Shown one piece after another: positions 7,189 through 14,349 of a stretch of 15,022 bases of DNA; position 1 is the stretch's first letter; every line of letters begins with the position of its first letter. Made by a program: the position numbers and the translations under genes. The notes under the pieces were generated by a model. That model saw nothing but the letters and a program-made list of their open reading frames with translations, did no database searches and had not been told where the DNA came from. The DNA lies in assembly GCA_947175285.1 (NCBI GenBank), contig CAMWMM010000056.1:1-15022 (forward strand), written 5' to 3'. Origin of the DNA: an uncultured Lachnospiraceae bacterium. Its GTDB lineage: Bacteria; Bacillota_A; Clostridia; Lachnospirales; Lachnospiraceae.

Positions 7189-8121
7189 ATGATACGAAAA
7201 GAAGAATTTTATTTTGATTCAAGAGACCAGCAAAATAAAATACATGCGGTGAAATGGATACCGGATGTAGAGAAACCGGTTTGCATTTTTCAGATTGTAC
7301 ACGGTATGGCGGAGCATATAGACCGGTATGATGAATTTGCCAGATTTTTAGCGGGCAAAGGAATTCTCGTTGTGGGAGAAGACCATCTGGGGCATGGAAA
7401 ATCGGTACCGGAGGGCGGAACTTACGGTTATTTTTGTGAACACGATGCTGCTAATGTAGTGGTAAGAGATGTGCATCGTTTGAAAAAAATAATGCAGGAA
7501 CAATATCCGGGTGTACTCTATTTGATTTTAGGGCACAGCATGGGCTCTTTTATTCTGAGAAATTATTTGTTCCGTTATGGAAGCGGCGTGGATGGCGCAA
7601 TTATTGTGGGTACGGGAATGCAGCCGAAGTCTGTCCTGATTTTCGCAAGAGCGCTTACAGCCATTCAGAAAGTTTTCTGCGGCGCTAAGCATGTCGGTAA
7701 GTTTATTGATAAGGTATCTTTCGGAAACTATAATGACAGGTTTGAACCGACCAGAACAGGAGCTGACTGGCTTTCCAGAGAAACGGCAAATGTAGACCGT
7801 TATGTGGCGGACCCGATGTGCGGTTTTACTTTTACTCTAAATGGATTTGCAACTTTATTTAAACTTATTTATAACTGTCATGACAGGGAGAAAATAGAAA
7901 GTATGCCAAAACAGCTTCCGGTAATGTTAATTGCCGGAGCAGAGGATCCGGTGGGCAATTACGGCAAAAGTGTAGAGATGGTATATCAATCTTATCTGGA
8001 CGCCGGTATGCAGAACGTGCAGATGAAATTGTATGAAAACGATCGGCACGAGTTGTTAAACGAAACAGACCGGGTATCGGTATATGAGGATGTTTACCGC
8101 TGGATTTTACAGCGTATATAA
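7189..8121 (+). CDS. Alpha/beta hydrolase, monoacylglycerol lipase-like (serine aminopeptidase S33 superfamily)
   Basis: This 310-residue cytoplasmic protein has no signal peptide and shows a complete alpha/beta-hydrolase catalytic set: nucleophile Ser117 in GHSMG (115-119), Asp253 in IAGAEDPVG, and His287 in NDRHELLNE. The oxyanion region is IVHGMAEHIDRYDEFA, which is typical of the lysophospholipase/monoglyceride lipase branch (PldB-like). It probably hydrolyses an ester such as a lysophospholipid or monoacylglycerol; the true substrate cannot be read from sequence. TAAGGAG (7176-7182) lies six bases before ATG 7189, and the gene starts only 27 bases after metG, so it is likely co-transcribed under T-box control. 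A link to methionine metabolism is not obvious, and the grouping may simply be operon drift. Confidence 0.9.
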   Translation: MIRKEEFYFDSRDQQNKIHAVKWIPDVEKPVCIFQIVHGMAEHIDRYDEFARFLAGKGILVVGEDHLGHGKSVPEGGTYGYFCEHDAANVVVRDVHRLKKIMQEQYPGVLYLILGHSMGSFILRNYLFRYGSGVDGAIIVGTGMQPKSVLIFARALTAIQKVFCGAKHVGKFIDKVSFGNYNDRFEPTRTGADWLSRETANVDRYVADPMCGFTFTLNGFATLFKLIYNCHDREKIESMPKQLPVMLIAGAEDPVGNYGKSVEMVYQSYLDAGMQNVQMKLYENDRHELLNETDRVSVYEDVYRWILQRI

Positions 8122-8140
8122 GTTTAGTAAGAGGAATATT

Positions 8141-9070
8141 ATGAAAAAAATAATTGTTTGTATGGCGATAGTGTTATTGTTTCTCTGTTACGGAAGCAAA
8201 GCTTTGGCAGCAGATGAGCAGGATGTGGTCGTTGCACTGGGAGCGGATTTATCCGAACAACAGCGCGCTGCAGTATTGGAATTGATGGGGCTGACGGAAT
8301 CCGATTTGGAAAAATGCACTGTGATTTCCATTACTAACGCGATGGAGCATGAATATTTAGATGCTTATCTGGATGCTTCTGTTATAGGAAGCAAATCATT
8401 GTCGAGTGTGAAGATTACAAAAGCGGCATCCGGCAGCGGTGTCATGGTGACAACACAAAATATTAATTACTGCACAACAGGGATGTATCGAAATGCCTTG
8501 ATGACGGCCGGTATGGAAGATACGCAGGTGCTGGTTGTTGCACCGACGCCGATTTCCGGAACGGCAGGACTTATCGGAGCCTTGAAAGCATATGAGGTAA
8601 TGGTTGATAAAGAAGTATCGGACATAGCGCTGGATACCGCATTGGATGAACTGATAACAACAGGAGAACTGGCGGAAAGTATACAGGGAGAAGCCAGTGC
8701 CGATGAAGTCGAGGCATTGATTGCATGGCTGAAAAATAAGATAGCAAGCAATGAACTGGATATTGGAGATGAACAGAGTGTACGGGAGACGATTGCAGAA
8801 GGTGAAGAAACTTTTGGAATCAGTTTGACGGAAGCGGAAAAGAACCGGATTATTGAACTGCTTAAAAAACTGGATTCACTTGGGTTAAATGCAGATTACC
8901 TCATTGAGCAGGCACAGAGTCTGTATGAAAAATATGGTCTTACTATTGTGGAAAATGCGAACGAAGCAATTAATGAGGCGGTTGAAAATGCTGTTGTATC
9001 TGCCGTAAAAGGATTTTTCCGGAATTTAGCGGATGCGGTATCGGACTTTTTTAAAAATCTTTTTTCATAA
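8141..9070 (+). CDS. Secreted DUF1002 (YpuA-like) protein
   Basis: I start this at ATG 8141, preceded by AGAGGA about six bases upstream, because it places a clear Sec signal peptide at the N-terminus: MKK, a hydrophobic core IIVCMAIVLLFLCYG and a cleavage site after ALA. The mature part of the 309-residue protein begins ADEQDVVVALGADLSEQQR and matches my memory of the DUF1002 family, whose best-known member is B. subtilis YpuA, of unknown function. The middle contains GTAGLIGALKAYEVM, a typical family segment. The last third is helical and rich in Glu, Asn and Ala, and ends in an aromatic amphipathic stretch (VKGFFRNLADAVSDFFKNLF) that could touch membrane. It probably sits in the cell envelope. 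The gap after the hydrolase is 19 bases, and a strong terminator follows 13 bases after its stop. Confidence 0.85.
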   Translation: MKKIIVCMAIVLLFLCYGSKALAADEQDVVVALGADLSEQQRAAVLELMGLTESDLEKCTVISITNAMEHEYLDAYLDASVIGSKSLSSVKITKAASGSGVMVTTQNINYCTTGMYRNALMTAGMEDTQVLVVAPTPISGTAGLIGALKAYEVMVDKEVSDIALDTALDELITTGELAESIQGEASADEVEALIAWLKNKIASNELDIGDEQSVRETIAEGEETFGISLTEAEKNRIIELLKKLDSLGLNADYLIEQAQSLYEKYGLTIVENANEAINEAVENAVVSAVKGFFRNLADAVSDFFKNLFS

Positions 9071-9083
9071 CATATGCCTATTG

Positions 9084-9116
9084 AAAACATTCCGGAAAAA
9101 TCCGGAATGTTTTTTT
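9084..9116 (+). terminator. Strong intrinsic terminator after the metG operon
   Basis: AAAACATTCCGGA (9084-9096) and TCCGGAATGTTTT (9101-9113) form a perfect 13-base-pair stem around an AAAA loop, with T residues running on to 9116. It separates the metG-hydrolase-DUF1002 unit from the dehydrogenase. The stem is A/T-flanked, so it may be partly active in both directions. Confidence 0.93.
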
Positions 9117-9161
9117 CTGTCCGAGATATACTAAAACTAAAAAACAGAATGGAGGAATATG

Positions 9162-10145
9162 ATGAAAATTGCATTTTTTAGTACAAAACCTTATGATAAA
9201 ATCTGGTTTGAACCTATGGGAAAAGAATATGGGTTTGACATTCATTTTTATGAAGTGCCTTTTAGTGAGGAAACGATATATCTTGCTTCAAATTATGATG
9301 CTATTTGTATTTTTGTAAATGACTATATCACAGCAGAAATGATAAATAAGCTATATGAGATGAAAGTGAAAGCCATATTGCTGCGAAGCGCCGGCTTTAA
9401 TCACGTGGATATCAAAGCTGCGGAAGAAAAGATACTGGTGCTGCGAGTGCCGAATTATTCTCCGGAAGCGGTAGCGGAATTTGCTATGGGAATGATTTTA
9501 ACAGTTAACAGACATCTTCACAGGGCGTATAATAGAACAAGGGACTTCAATATGAGTCTGAACGGCTTGATGGGAGTGGATTTATATCATAAAACCGCAG
9601 GTATTATCGGAACAGGTAAAATCGGACAGGCGATGATAAGGATTTGTAACGGATTCGGTATGCAGGTGCTTGCCTATGACCCATATCCCAATACCAAACT
9701 GGAAGCTGACTATGTGGAATTAGAGGAATTGTTCCGGAAATCCGATTTTATTTCCCTGCATTGTCCGTTGACATCGGGAACAAAATATATTATTAATGCC
9801 GACAGCATCCGCTTGATGAAAGAGGGAGTTTATCTGGTGAATACATCGAGAGGCGGATTAATCGATACCGATGCGTTGATAGATGGTCTGGTGGAAGGTA
9901 AGTTCGGAGGCGTCGGGCTGGATGTCTATGAAGAGGAAGAGGGTATTTTTTACGAAGATAAATCAAACGAGATTATGCAGGATGAAAATCTTGCCAGATT
10001 GATGACTTTCCCCAATGTACTGATTACTTCCCATATGGGATTTTTTACAAAGGAAGCAATGCAGGCAATCGCAAAAGAAACTTTGGAAAATGCTTATGCA
10101 TTAGAAAATGGACTACCGCTTGTAAATCGAACTGAAATACGGTAA
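9162..10145 (+). CDS. ldhA: D-lactate dehydrogenase / D-2-hydroxyacid dehydrogenase (NAD-dependent)
   Basis: The 327-residue protein is a full-length D-isomer-specific 2-hydroxyacid dehydrogenase, most like fermentative D-lactate dehydrogenase (pyruvate + NADH to D-lactate). The NAD-binding loop is GTGKIG (150-155). The catalytic set is Arg230 in NTSRGG, Glu259 in the DVYEEEEG run, and His291 in SHMGFF. The segment LRSAGFNHVDIKAA is typical of the LdhA branch. Two adjacent ATGs exist (9159, 9162); GGAGG at 9151-9155 sits six bases before 9162, so I prefer the second. It lies just after a strong terminator, so it probably has its own promoter: TATACT at 9127-9132 is a candidate -10 without a clear -35. 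A related 2-hydroxyacid such as 2-hydroxyisocaproate could be the substrate instead. Confidence 0.9.
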   Translation: MKIAFFSTKPYDKIWFEPMGKEYGFDIHFYEVPFSEETIYLASNYDAICIFVNDYITAEMINKLYEMKVKAILLRSAGFNHVDIKAAEEKILVLRVPNYSPEAVAEFAMGMILTVNRHLHRAYNRTRDFNMSLNGLMGVDLYHKTAGIIGTGKIGQAMIRICNGFGMQVLAYDPYPNTKLEADYVELEELFRKSDFISLHCPLTSGTKYIINADSIRLMKEGVYLVNTSRGGLIDTDALIDGLVEGKFGGVGLDVYEEEEGIFYEDKSNEIMQDENLARLMTFPNVLITSHMGFFTKEAMQAIAKETLENAYALENGLPLVNRTEIR

Positions 10146-10176
10146 AATAGAAAATAGTGGGGAGGGAGACATTTCA

Positions 10177-10650
10177 GTGTCGCAGATTCTTTATGAAATT
10201 AGAAGTGCATATCGAGATGAATGGGATGATGCAATGGCTCTTGCCTGGAAAACATTTATGCAGTTTGAAGCAGATGGTTATACCATAGAGGGAATTAAGA
10301 ATTTTGAAGACTTTATTACGGATACAACATTACATCGTATGTTTGTGATGGGAGCTTATCAGATGTTTGTGGCATTGGACCATAATCAGATAATTGGTAT
10401 GATTACACTGCGGGATGATTCGCATATCTCTCTGCTGTTTGTGGATGAGAAATATCATAGACAGGGCGTCGGACGTGCATTGATAGAGTATTTGCGAGAG
10501 TATTTGCTTTCAGAGACAGGTGTTAGCAGGGTAACGGTTAATGCTGCTCCTTATGGCGTTGCGTTTTATCATAAGCTGGGGTTTCGGGATTTACGACCGG
10601 AAGAGGAAAGGGACGGCATTAAATATACCCCGATGGAGTTTATATTGTAA
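10177..10650 (+). CDS. GNAT-family N-acetyltransferase
   Basis: At 157 residues this is a single GNAT domain. The acetyl-CoA-binding signature is YHRQGVGRALIEYL (about residues 90-103, Q/RxxGxG/A type), preceded by the beta-strand ISLLFVDEK and followed by VTVNAAPYGVAFYHKLGF, the usual closing motif of the fold. The substrate amine is unknown. The start is GTG 10177, with GGAGGG (10161-10166) ten bases upstream. The gene begins 31 bases after the dehydrogenase stop and ends 26 bases before the HD-GYP gene, so it is probably within one operon. No signal peptide or membrane segment is present. Confidence 0.92.
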   Translation: MSQILYEIRSAYRDEWDDAMALAWKTFMQFEADGYTIEGIKNFEDFITDTTLHRMFVMGAYQMFVALDHNQIIGMITLRDDSHISLLFVDEKYHRQGVGRALIEYLREYLLSETGVSRVTVNAAPYGVAFYHKLGFRDLRPEEERDGIKYTPMEFIL

Positions 10651-10676
10651 AATAAGATAGAAAAGGATGGAATATC

Positions 10677-11933
10677 ATGGAGTATATTAAAAGTAAGGAT
10701 ATATTTGTATTAATGAAAAATACGATGAGGCTGATTCATCCAAGACTGATAGACCATGGTTACAGAGTTGCCTATATGGTTTATAAAATGTTAGAGGATA
10801 AGGGCGGTTATGAAGAATTTGAACTTGCTGATATCGTTATGCTCGTTACTTTTCATGATATAGGCGCCTATAAGACGGAGGCAGGCGCTTTAAATGACAT
10901 GCTGCGCTATGAATCCAGAGACAGCAGGGCACATACTATTTACGGCTATCTTTTCTTTAAATATTTGTCGCCGGTAGAAGAATTGTCAAAAGTCATTATG
11001 TATCATCATATGGATTACGAGCAGCTTAAGAAAGTAGATTATGCTTATAAAGATTTAGCGGCGTATCTTAACATTGCGGAAAAAATGGATATTTATCATT
11101 CCGCTATGGGCAGTCAGTTTAATATGCAGATGTTTCATAAGCAGGCAGGAACCAAGCTGTCCGAAGAAGGATTGAACCGGTTTTATACAGTTGCCAAAAA
11201 ATATGATATCTTTGAGAATATAGAGAGCGGCAATTATAAAAAAGAACTGGAATATATCATTGATTTTATGATATTTTCCAATGAGGGCAAGAAGAAGTTT
11301 CTGGATATGCTTATGTATTGTACCGGTTTTCGTAACGAACAGTGTGTTATAGATGCCATAACGACCATACATATTTGTGATGCACTGGCAGCAAAATTGC
11401 TTATGACGGAAGATATGAAAGAAAGGCTGTATTATGGTGCGCTGCTTCATGACCTGGGGATGTTAGCTATTCCACGAAACATTGTGGAAGCGCCGAGAAA
11501 ACTAAATTCTGAAGAAATGAAAAAAGTCAGACTGCATGTAAATGAAACGGAAAAAGTTTTGAATAATACGCTGCGGGATGATGTGCTGTCTATTGTACTG
11601 GGGCATCATGAAAGAGGCGATGGCAGCGGTTATCCGAAAAAAATAAAAGCAATTCAAATGACGCAGGAACAGAAAGTGCTGCAGATAGCGGATATGGTTA
11701 CAGGCATGACTAATAAAAGGCCTTACCGGGAACCATTGGGGAAAGAGAAAGTGATTATCATCTTACAGGAAGAAATTAACAAAAACCGTCTTGACAGACA
11801 GGCGGTTAATACATTTATTAATTTCTATGATAATATTATGGAAGAGGTAAAGAAAGAGTCTGCAAAAGTTATGAAAACGTATCAGACGTTAAACTCTCAA
11901 TATGAGCAGCTTAGCAAACGTTTTAAAAAATAA
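10677..11933 (+). CDS. Tandem HD-domain protein with C-terminal HD-GYP phosphodiesterase domain
   Basis: The 418-residue soluble protein has two HD-type domains. The N-terminal one (about 1-150) keeps HD at H60-D61 in TFHDIGAYKTEA and a His pair H110-H111. The C-terminal domain (about 225-390) is HD-GYP: H258-D259 in LLHDLGMLAIP, H310-H311 in HHERGDGSGYP with the GYP residues 318-320, and a downstream ADMVTGMTNKRPYR segment. HD-GYP proteins typically hydrolyse c-di-GMP to pGpG or GMP. The usual HDxGK lysine is Met here, which may alter activity. A charged C-terminal helix follows. No sensory or receiver domain is evident, so the first HD domain may be the regulatory part. SD AAAGGATGG precedes ATG 10677. 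The nearby GGDEF gene suggests paired control of c-di-GMP. Confidence 0.9.
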   Translation: MEYIKSKDIFVLMKNTMRLIHPRLIDHGYRVAYMVYKMLEDKGGYEEFELADIVMLVTFHDIGAYKTEAGALNDMLRYESRDSRAHTIYGYLFFKYLSPVEELSKVIMYHHMDYEQLKKVDYAYKDLAAYLNIAEKMDIYHSAMGSQFNMQMFHKQAGTKLSEEGLNRFYTVAKKYDIFENIESGNYKKELEYIIDFMIFSNEGKKKFLDMLMYCTGFRNEQCVIDAITTIHICDALAAKLLMTEDMKERLYYGALLHDLGMLAIPRNIVEAPRKLNSEEMKKVRLHVNETEKVLNNTLRDDVLSIVLGHHERGDGSGYPKKIKAIQMTQEQKVLQIADMVTGMTNKRPYREPLGKEKVIIILQEEINKNRLDRQAVNTFINFYDNIMEEVKKESAKVMKTYQTLNSQYEQLSKRFKK

Positions 11934-11967
11934 TTATTAAAACATTAAAAGATGAAAAGAGGTAATT

Positions 11968-12651
11968 ATGAGTCATTTATTCGATTTAGACAGTCCGCTC
12001 ATTAGATTTTTAAATTTTGTGGGAGATTTGCTGATATTAAATTTTTTGGTGCTTATCTGCTGTATTCCGATTATTACAATCGGCGCCTCCTATACGGGGA
12101 TGTACTATGTGCTTTTAAAAATAGTACGGGGCGAAGAAGGGTATTTAGTGAAAGGATTTTTTAAATCCTTTAAACAGAATTTTAAACAGGCTACAATTTT
12201 ATGGCTGATTATGCTTCTTGTTATACTGGTTTATATAGGTGACTTCCGTATATTTATTAATTCCGGACTGACGTTTCCGAAACTGCTTGTTGTGATGATT
12301 CTGGCGATTGCCATAATTGTTTTGATGGTAGCTGTTTATGTTTTCCCAGTGTTGTCAAGATTTGACAATACGGTTAAGAATACACTGAAAAATGCTTTTT
12401 GTATGGCGATATTGAATCTGCCTAAAACACTGTTGTTAATTCTTATACAGGCAGTTCCCTTTGTAGTATTATATTTTTCATCTTATGCAACTATTTTTGT
12501 TATTATGTTTGGGTTTTCGCTTCCGGCATATTGTTCGGCGCATATACTCAGCAGAATATTTAAAAAGTTTGAGCCGGAACCTGAAACCATAGTGTCAGAT
12601 TATGAATTTACCGTACAGACAGAAGAGGAAAATGAGGAAGACAATGGATAA
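11968..12651 (+). CDS. DUF624 (YesL-like) integral membrane protein
   Basis: The 227-residue protein has about five hydrophobic helices (roughly 17-50, 72-92, 103-130, 148-172 and 172-190). It starts with the family-typical FDLDSPLIRFLNFVGDLLILNFLVLICCIPI, followed by TIGASYTGMYYVLLK, which matches DUF624. Members such as B. subtilis YesL usually lie beside sugar ABC importers or two-component systems; their function is not established. The last ~30 residues are a very acidic cytoplasmic tail (PEPETIVSDY...EEENEEDNG). AGAGGT lies just upstream of ATG 11968. Its stop TAA (12649-12651) overlaps the start of the GGDEF gene, so translation of the two is coupled. A sugar importer ATPase follows 1.7 kb downstream. 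Confidence 0.85.
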   Translation: MSHLFDLDSPLIRFLNFVGDLLILNFLVLICCIPIITIGASYTGMYYVLLKIVRGEEGYLVKGFFKSFKQNFKQATILWLIMLLVILVYIGDFRIFINSGLTFPKLLVVMILAIAIIVLMVAVYVFPVLSRFDNTVKNTLKNAFCMAILNLPKTLLLILIQAVPFVVLYFSSYATIFVIMFGFSLPAYCSAHILSRIFKKFEPEPETIVSDYEFTVQTEEENEEDNG

Positions 12652-14122
12652 ACAAACGAAATCAATTGCAATACAATGGATTGGTCCGACGGCTATTATG
12701 ATTATTATACTGGGCATCATGCTTTTCAATTTCTCCGTGAAGAGCAGAACAAGCGCGAATGACACGGTAACAAGGAATATGACAGTAGCTGCAGAGGTAT
12801 GTACAAATAAATTAAAGGAACGGATTATGCGGCTGGAAACGGTTGGCAGACCGATTAGTGAACTTCTGGGACAAGAATCATCGTTAAAATCTTCCGCTGC
12901 CGCGGGACTGGCAGACGTGGCAATGCGCCATTCCGGTGCATACGCAGCATACATATGTGATGAAAACGGTGATGGTATTAACAGTGCCGGAGAGAAAATT
13001 TCCATTGCGCAGACGGATTATTTTGAGCAGATTTGTGATGCGGAAGATATTTCTTACATATATACAATGAATGACGGTATTAGTGGGCAGAGTGCCATCA
13101 TTGTCAGTATTCCGGTGAATCCTGAAAGCAAATCCGGTAAATTACTTTTGTTTTGTCCGCTCAGTAATTTTGAAGCGATAGTAAAGCAGGCTGACACCGT
13201 AGGCTGGAATGCTGCCACACTGATAGATGCAGGCGGTACGACCTTTGCGACCTCCTGTATGAAACAGCATTGGCAGGAGGGGGATAATATATATGATAAA
13301 TTGAATAACGCTGATGTGGCAAGAAGAATTAAGAGCCGTATTGATGGACGGTTAAGCGGTATGTCCGAGGTCAGTATGGCGGATGCGGATTATTCTCTGG
13401 TATATGCGCCCTTGGGCATCAATGACTGGGCATTAGTCATGACGATTGATCAGGACTATGTTGATACGCAGACTGCCCTGCAGTGGAAAAACAGCAGAAA
13501 TATTCTTTATCAGTTATCTGCGGTTGTTCTCGTATTCTGTTTTACGATTATCGGCATCAATATGATTAGTAAAGTATATAACATGAAAAAACAGGAACAG
13601 CTTGAAGTAAAAGCTGATACGGATCTTTTAACCGGACTGAACAATAAGCTTGCGACAGAGCGAAAGATTAAAGAATATATTGAAAAGAATCCAAACAGCC
13701 AGTCTATGATGTTTGTCTTAGATATTGATAATTTTAAAAAGATAAATGATACGATGGGACATGCTTTCGGTGATGAGGTGCTCCGTTCTTTAGGAAAGCA
13801 GATAGGCGTTCTTTTCCGTGCAACGGATATTATCGGCCGTGCCGGCGGTGACGAATTTATTATTTTCCTGAAAGGCAGAACGGATACGGAGTCCATAAAA
13901 AAAGAAGCAAAAAAAGTGGAAGATTTCTTTAAAGACTTTAAAGCGGGAGAATATACAAAATATTCGGCAACTGCAAGTATCGGTGTTGCCATTTTCCCGA
14001 AAGAAGGAGACAGTTTTGAAAATATTTATAAGGCAGCCGACAAGGCGCTTTATAAAGCGAAAGAAAGAGGAAAGAACCAGCTTGCTTTTTACCGTGACCC
14101 AGACGAGACGGAAGAAGCATAG
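12644..14122 (+). CDS. Membrane diguanylate cyclase with extracellular dCACHE-type sensor and GGDEF domain
   Basis: The 492-residue protein should synthesise c-di-GMP from GTP. A first membrane helix (about 10-30) is followed by a ~255-residue extracytoplasmic region with CACHE-like features (GAYAAYICDENGDGI, QTDYFEQICDAEDISYIY, WALVMTIDQDYVD). A second helix (about 290-312) follows, then a GGDEF domain from DTDLLTGLNNKLATE. The active-site motif is intact, GGDEF at 401-405 in GRAGGDEFIIFL. An inhibitory I-site RATD lies at 392-395, exactly five residues upstream, so product feedback is expected. ATG 12644 is chosen because GAGGA (12634-12638) is five bases upstream; ATG 12632 has its SD too close. 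The start overlaps the DUF624 stop by eight bases. The sensed ligand is unknown, though CACHE domains often bind small metabolites. Confidence 0.93.
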   Translation: MDKQTKSIAIQWIGPTAIMIIILGIMLFNFSVKSRTSANDTVTRNMTVAAEVCTNKLKERIMRLETVGRPISELLGQESSLKSSAAAGLADVAMRHSGAYAAYICDENGDGINSAGEKISIAQTDYFEQICDAEDISYIYTMNDGISGQSAIIVSIPVNPESKSGKLLLFCPLSNFEAIVKQADTVGWNAATLIDAGGTTFATSCMKQHWQEGDNIYDKLNNADVARRIKSRIDGRLSGMSEVSMADADYSLVYAPLGINDWALVMTIDQDYVDTQTALQWKNSRNILYQLSAVVLVFCFTIIGINMISKVYNMKKQEQLEVKADTDLLTGLNNKLATERKIKEYIEKNPNSQSMMFVLDIDNFKKINDTMGHAFGDEVLRSLGKQIGVLFRATDIIGRAGGDEFIIFLKGRTDTESIKKEAKKVEDFFKDFKAGEYTKYSATASIGVAIFPKEGDSFENIYKAADKALYKAKERGKNQLAFYRDPDETEEA

Positions 14123-14349
14123 AACATTCTTTTAGGCAATTTGTACAATAAAGCATTCATTTCCTCGTCAATTTGTCAAATTGAATTATTTTTGCTATCC
14201 AAAATAAGCAATTTTTACAATCGAATACAAAATATTTGTGAAATAGTGGTATAGCAAAGGTTGAAAAAGTTCGTTATACTAATTTCAGACTTGATTATTG
14301 TTTAAGTAATCATGAATAAAAACTGAAAAATTTTAGGAGGCACAAGCAC
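14123..14349 (+). promoter_or_regulatory. Repeat-rich regulatory region before the sugar ABC ATPase gene
   Basis: This AT-rich gap has no gene and no intrinsic terminator for the GGDEF gene that I can see. TATACT at 14275-14280 is a good -10 candidate, but no consensus -35 lies at the right distance; TTGAAA at 14261 is only eight bases upstream. A weak hairpin TGATTATT (14292-14299) / AGTAATCA (14305-14312) falls in the predicted 5' leader. AGGAGG (14335-14340) is a perfect ribosome site nine bases before ATG 14350. An inverted repeat TTTGCTAT (14191-14198) / ATAGCAAA (14251-14258) brackets the upstream part of the promoter. Confidence 0.55.
14136..14221. repeat. Operator-like boxes: 17-base palindrome plus two related direct repeats
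   Basis: The central box TCAATTTGTCAAATTGA (14168-14184) is a perfect palindrome with 8-base arms around one base. Upstream is GCAATTTGTACAAT (14136-14149) and downstream GCAATTTTTACAAT (14208-14221), which match each other at 13 of 14 positions and share the CAATTT core with the palindrome. The palindrome is about 90 bases upstream of the -10 candidate, better suited to an activator or looping repressor than to simple blocking of RNA polymerase. Confidence 0.6.

Noticed and set aside
8084..8140. N-terminal extension of the DUF1002 protein
   Set aside because: It overlaps the hydrolase end and would bury the signal peptide; ATG 8141 has its own ribosome site.
11055..11450. Antisense open frame of 131 codons inside the HD-GYP gene
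   Set aside because: The sense strand encodes conserved HD motifs here, and the antisense product has no recognisable domain or start signal.
13510..13992. Long antisense open frame (160 codons) opposite the GGDEF domain
   Set aside because: It lies wholly within a conserved GGDEF domain, has no ribosome site and its translation is low-complexity Ser/Phe/Ile-rich, typical of an antisense shadow.
14261..14280. TTGAAA and TATACT as a promoter pair
   Set aside because: The spacing is only eight bases, far below the 16-18 needed for SigmaA; only the -10 is kept as a candidate.
14255..14280. Possible catabolite (cre) site near the last promoter
   Set aside because: The sequence around TGAAAAAGTTCGTTA lacks the central CG and symmetry of the cre consensus.
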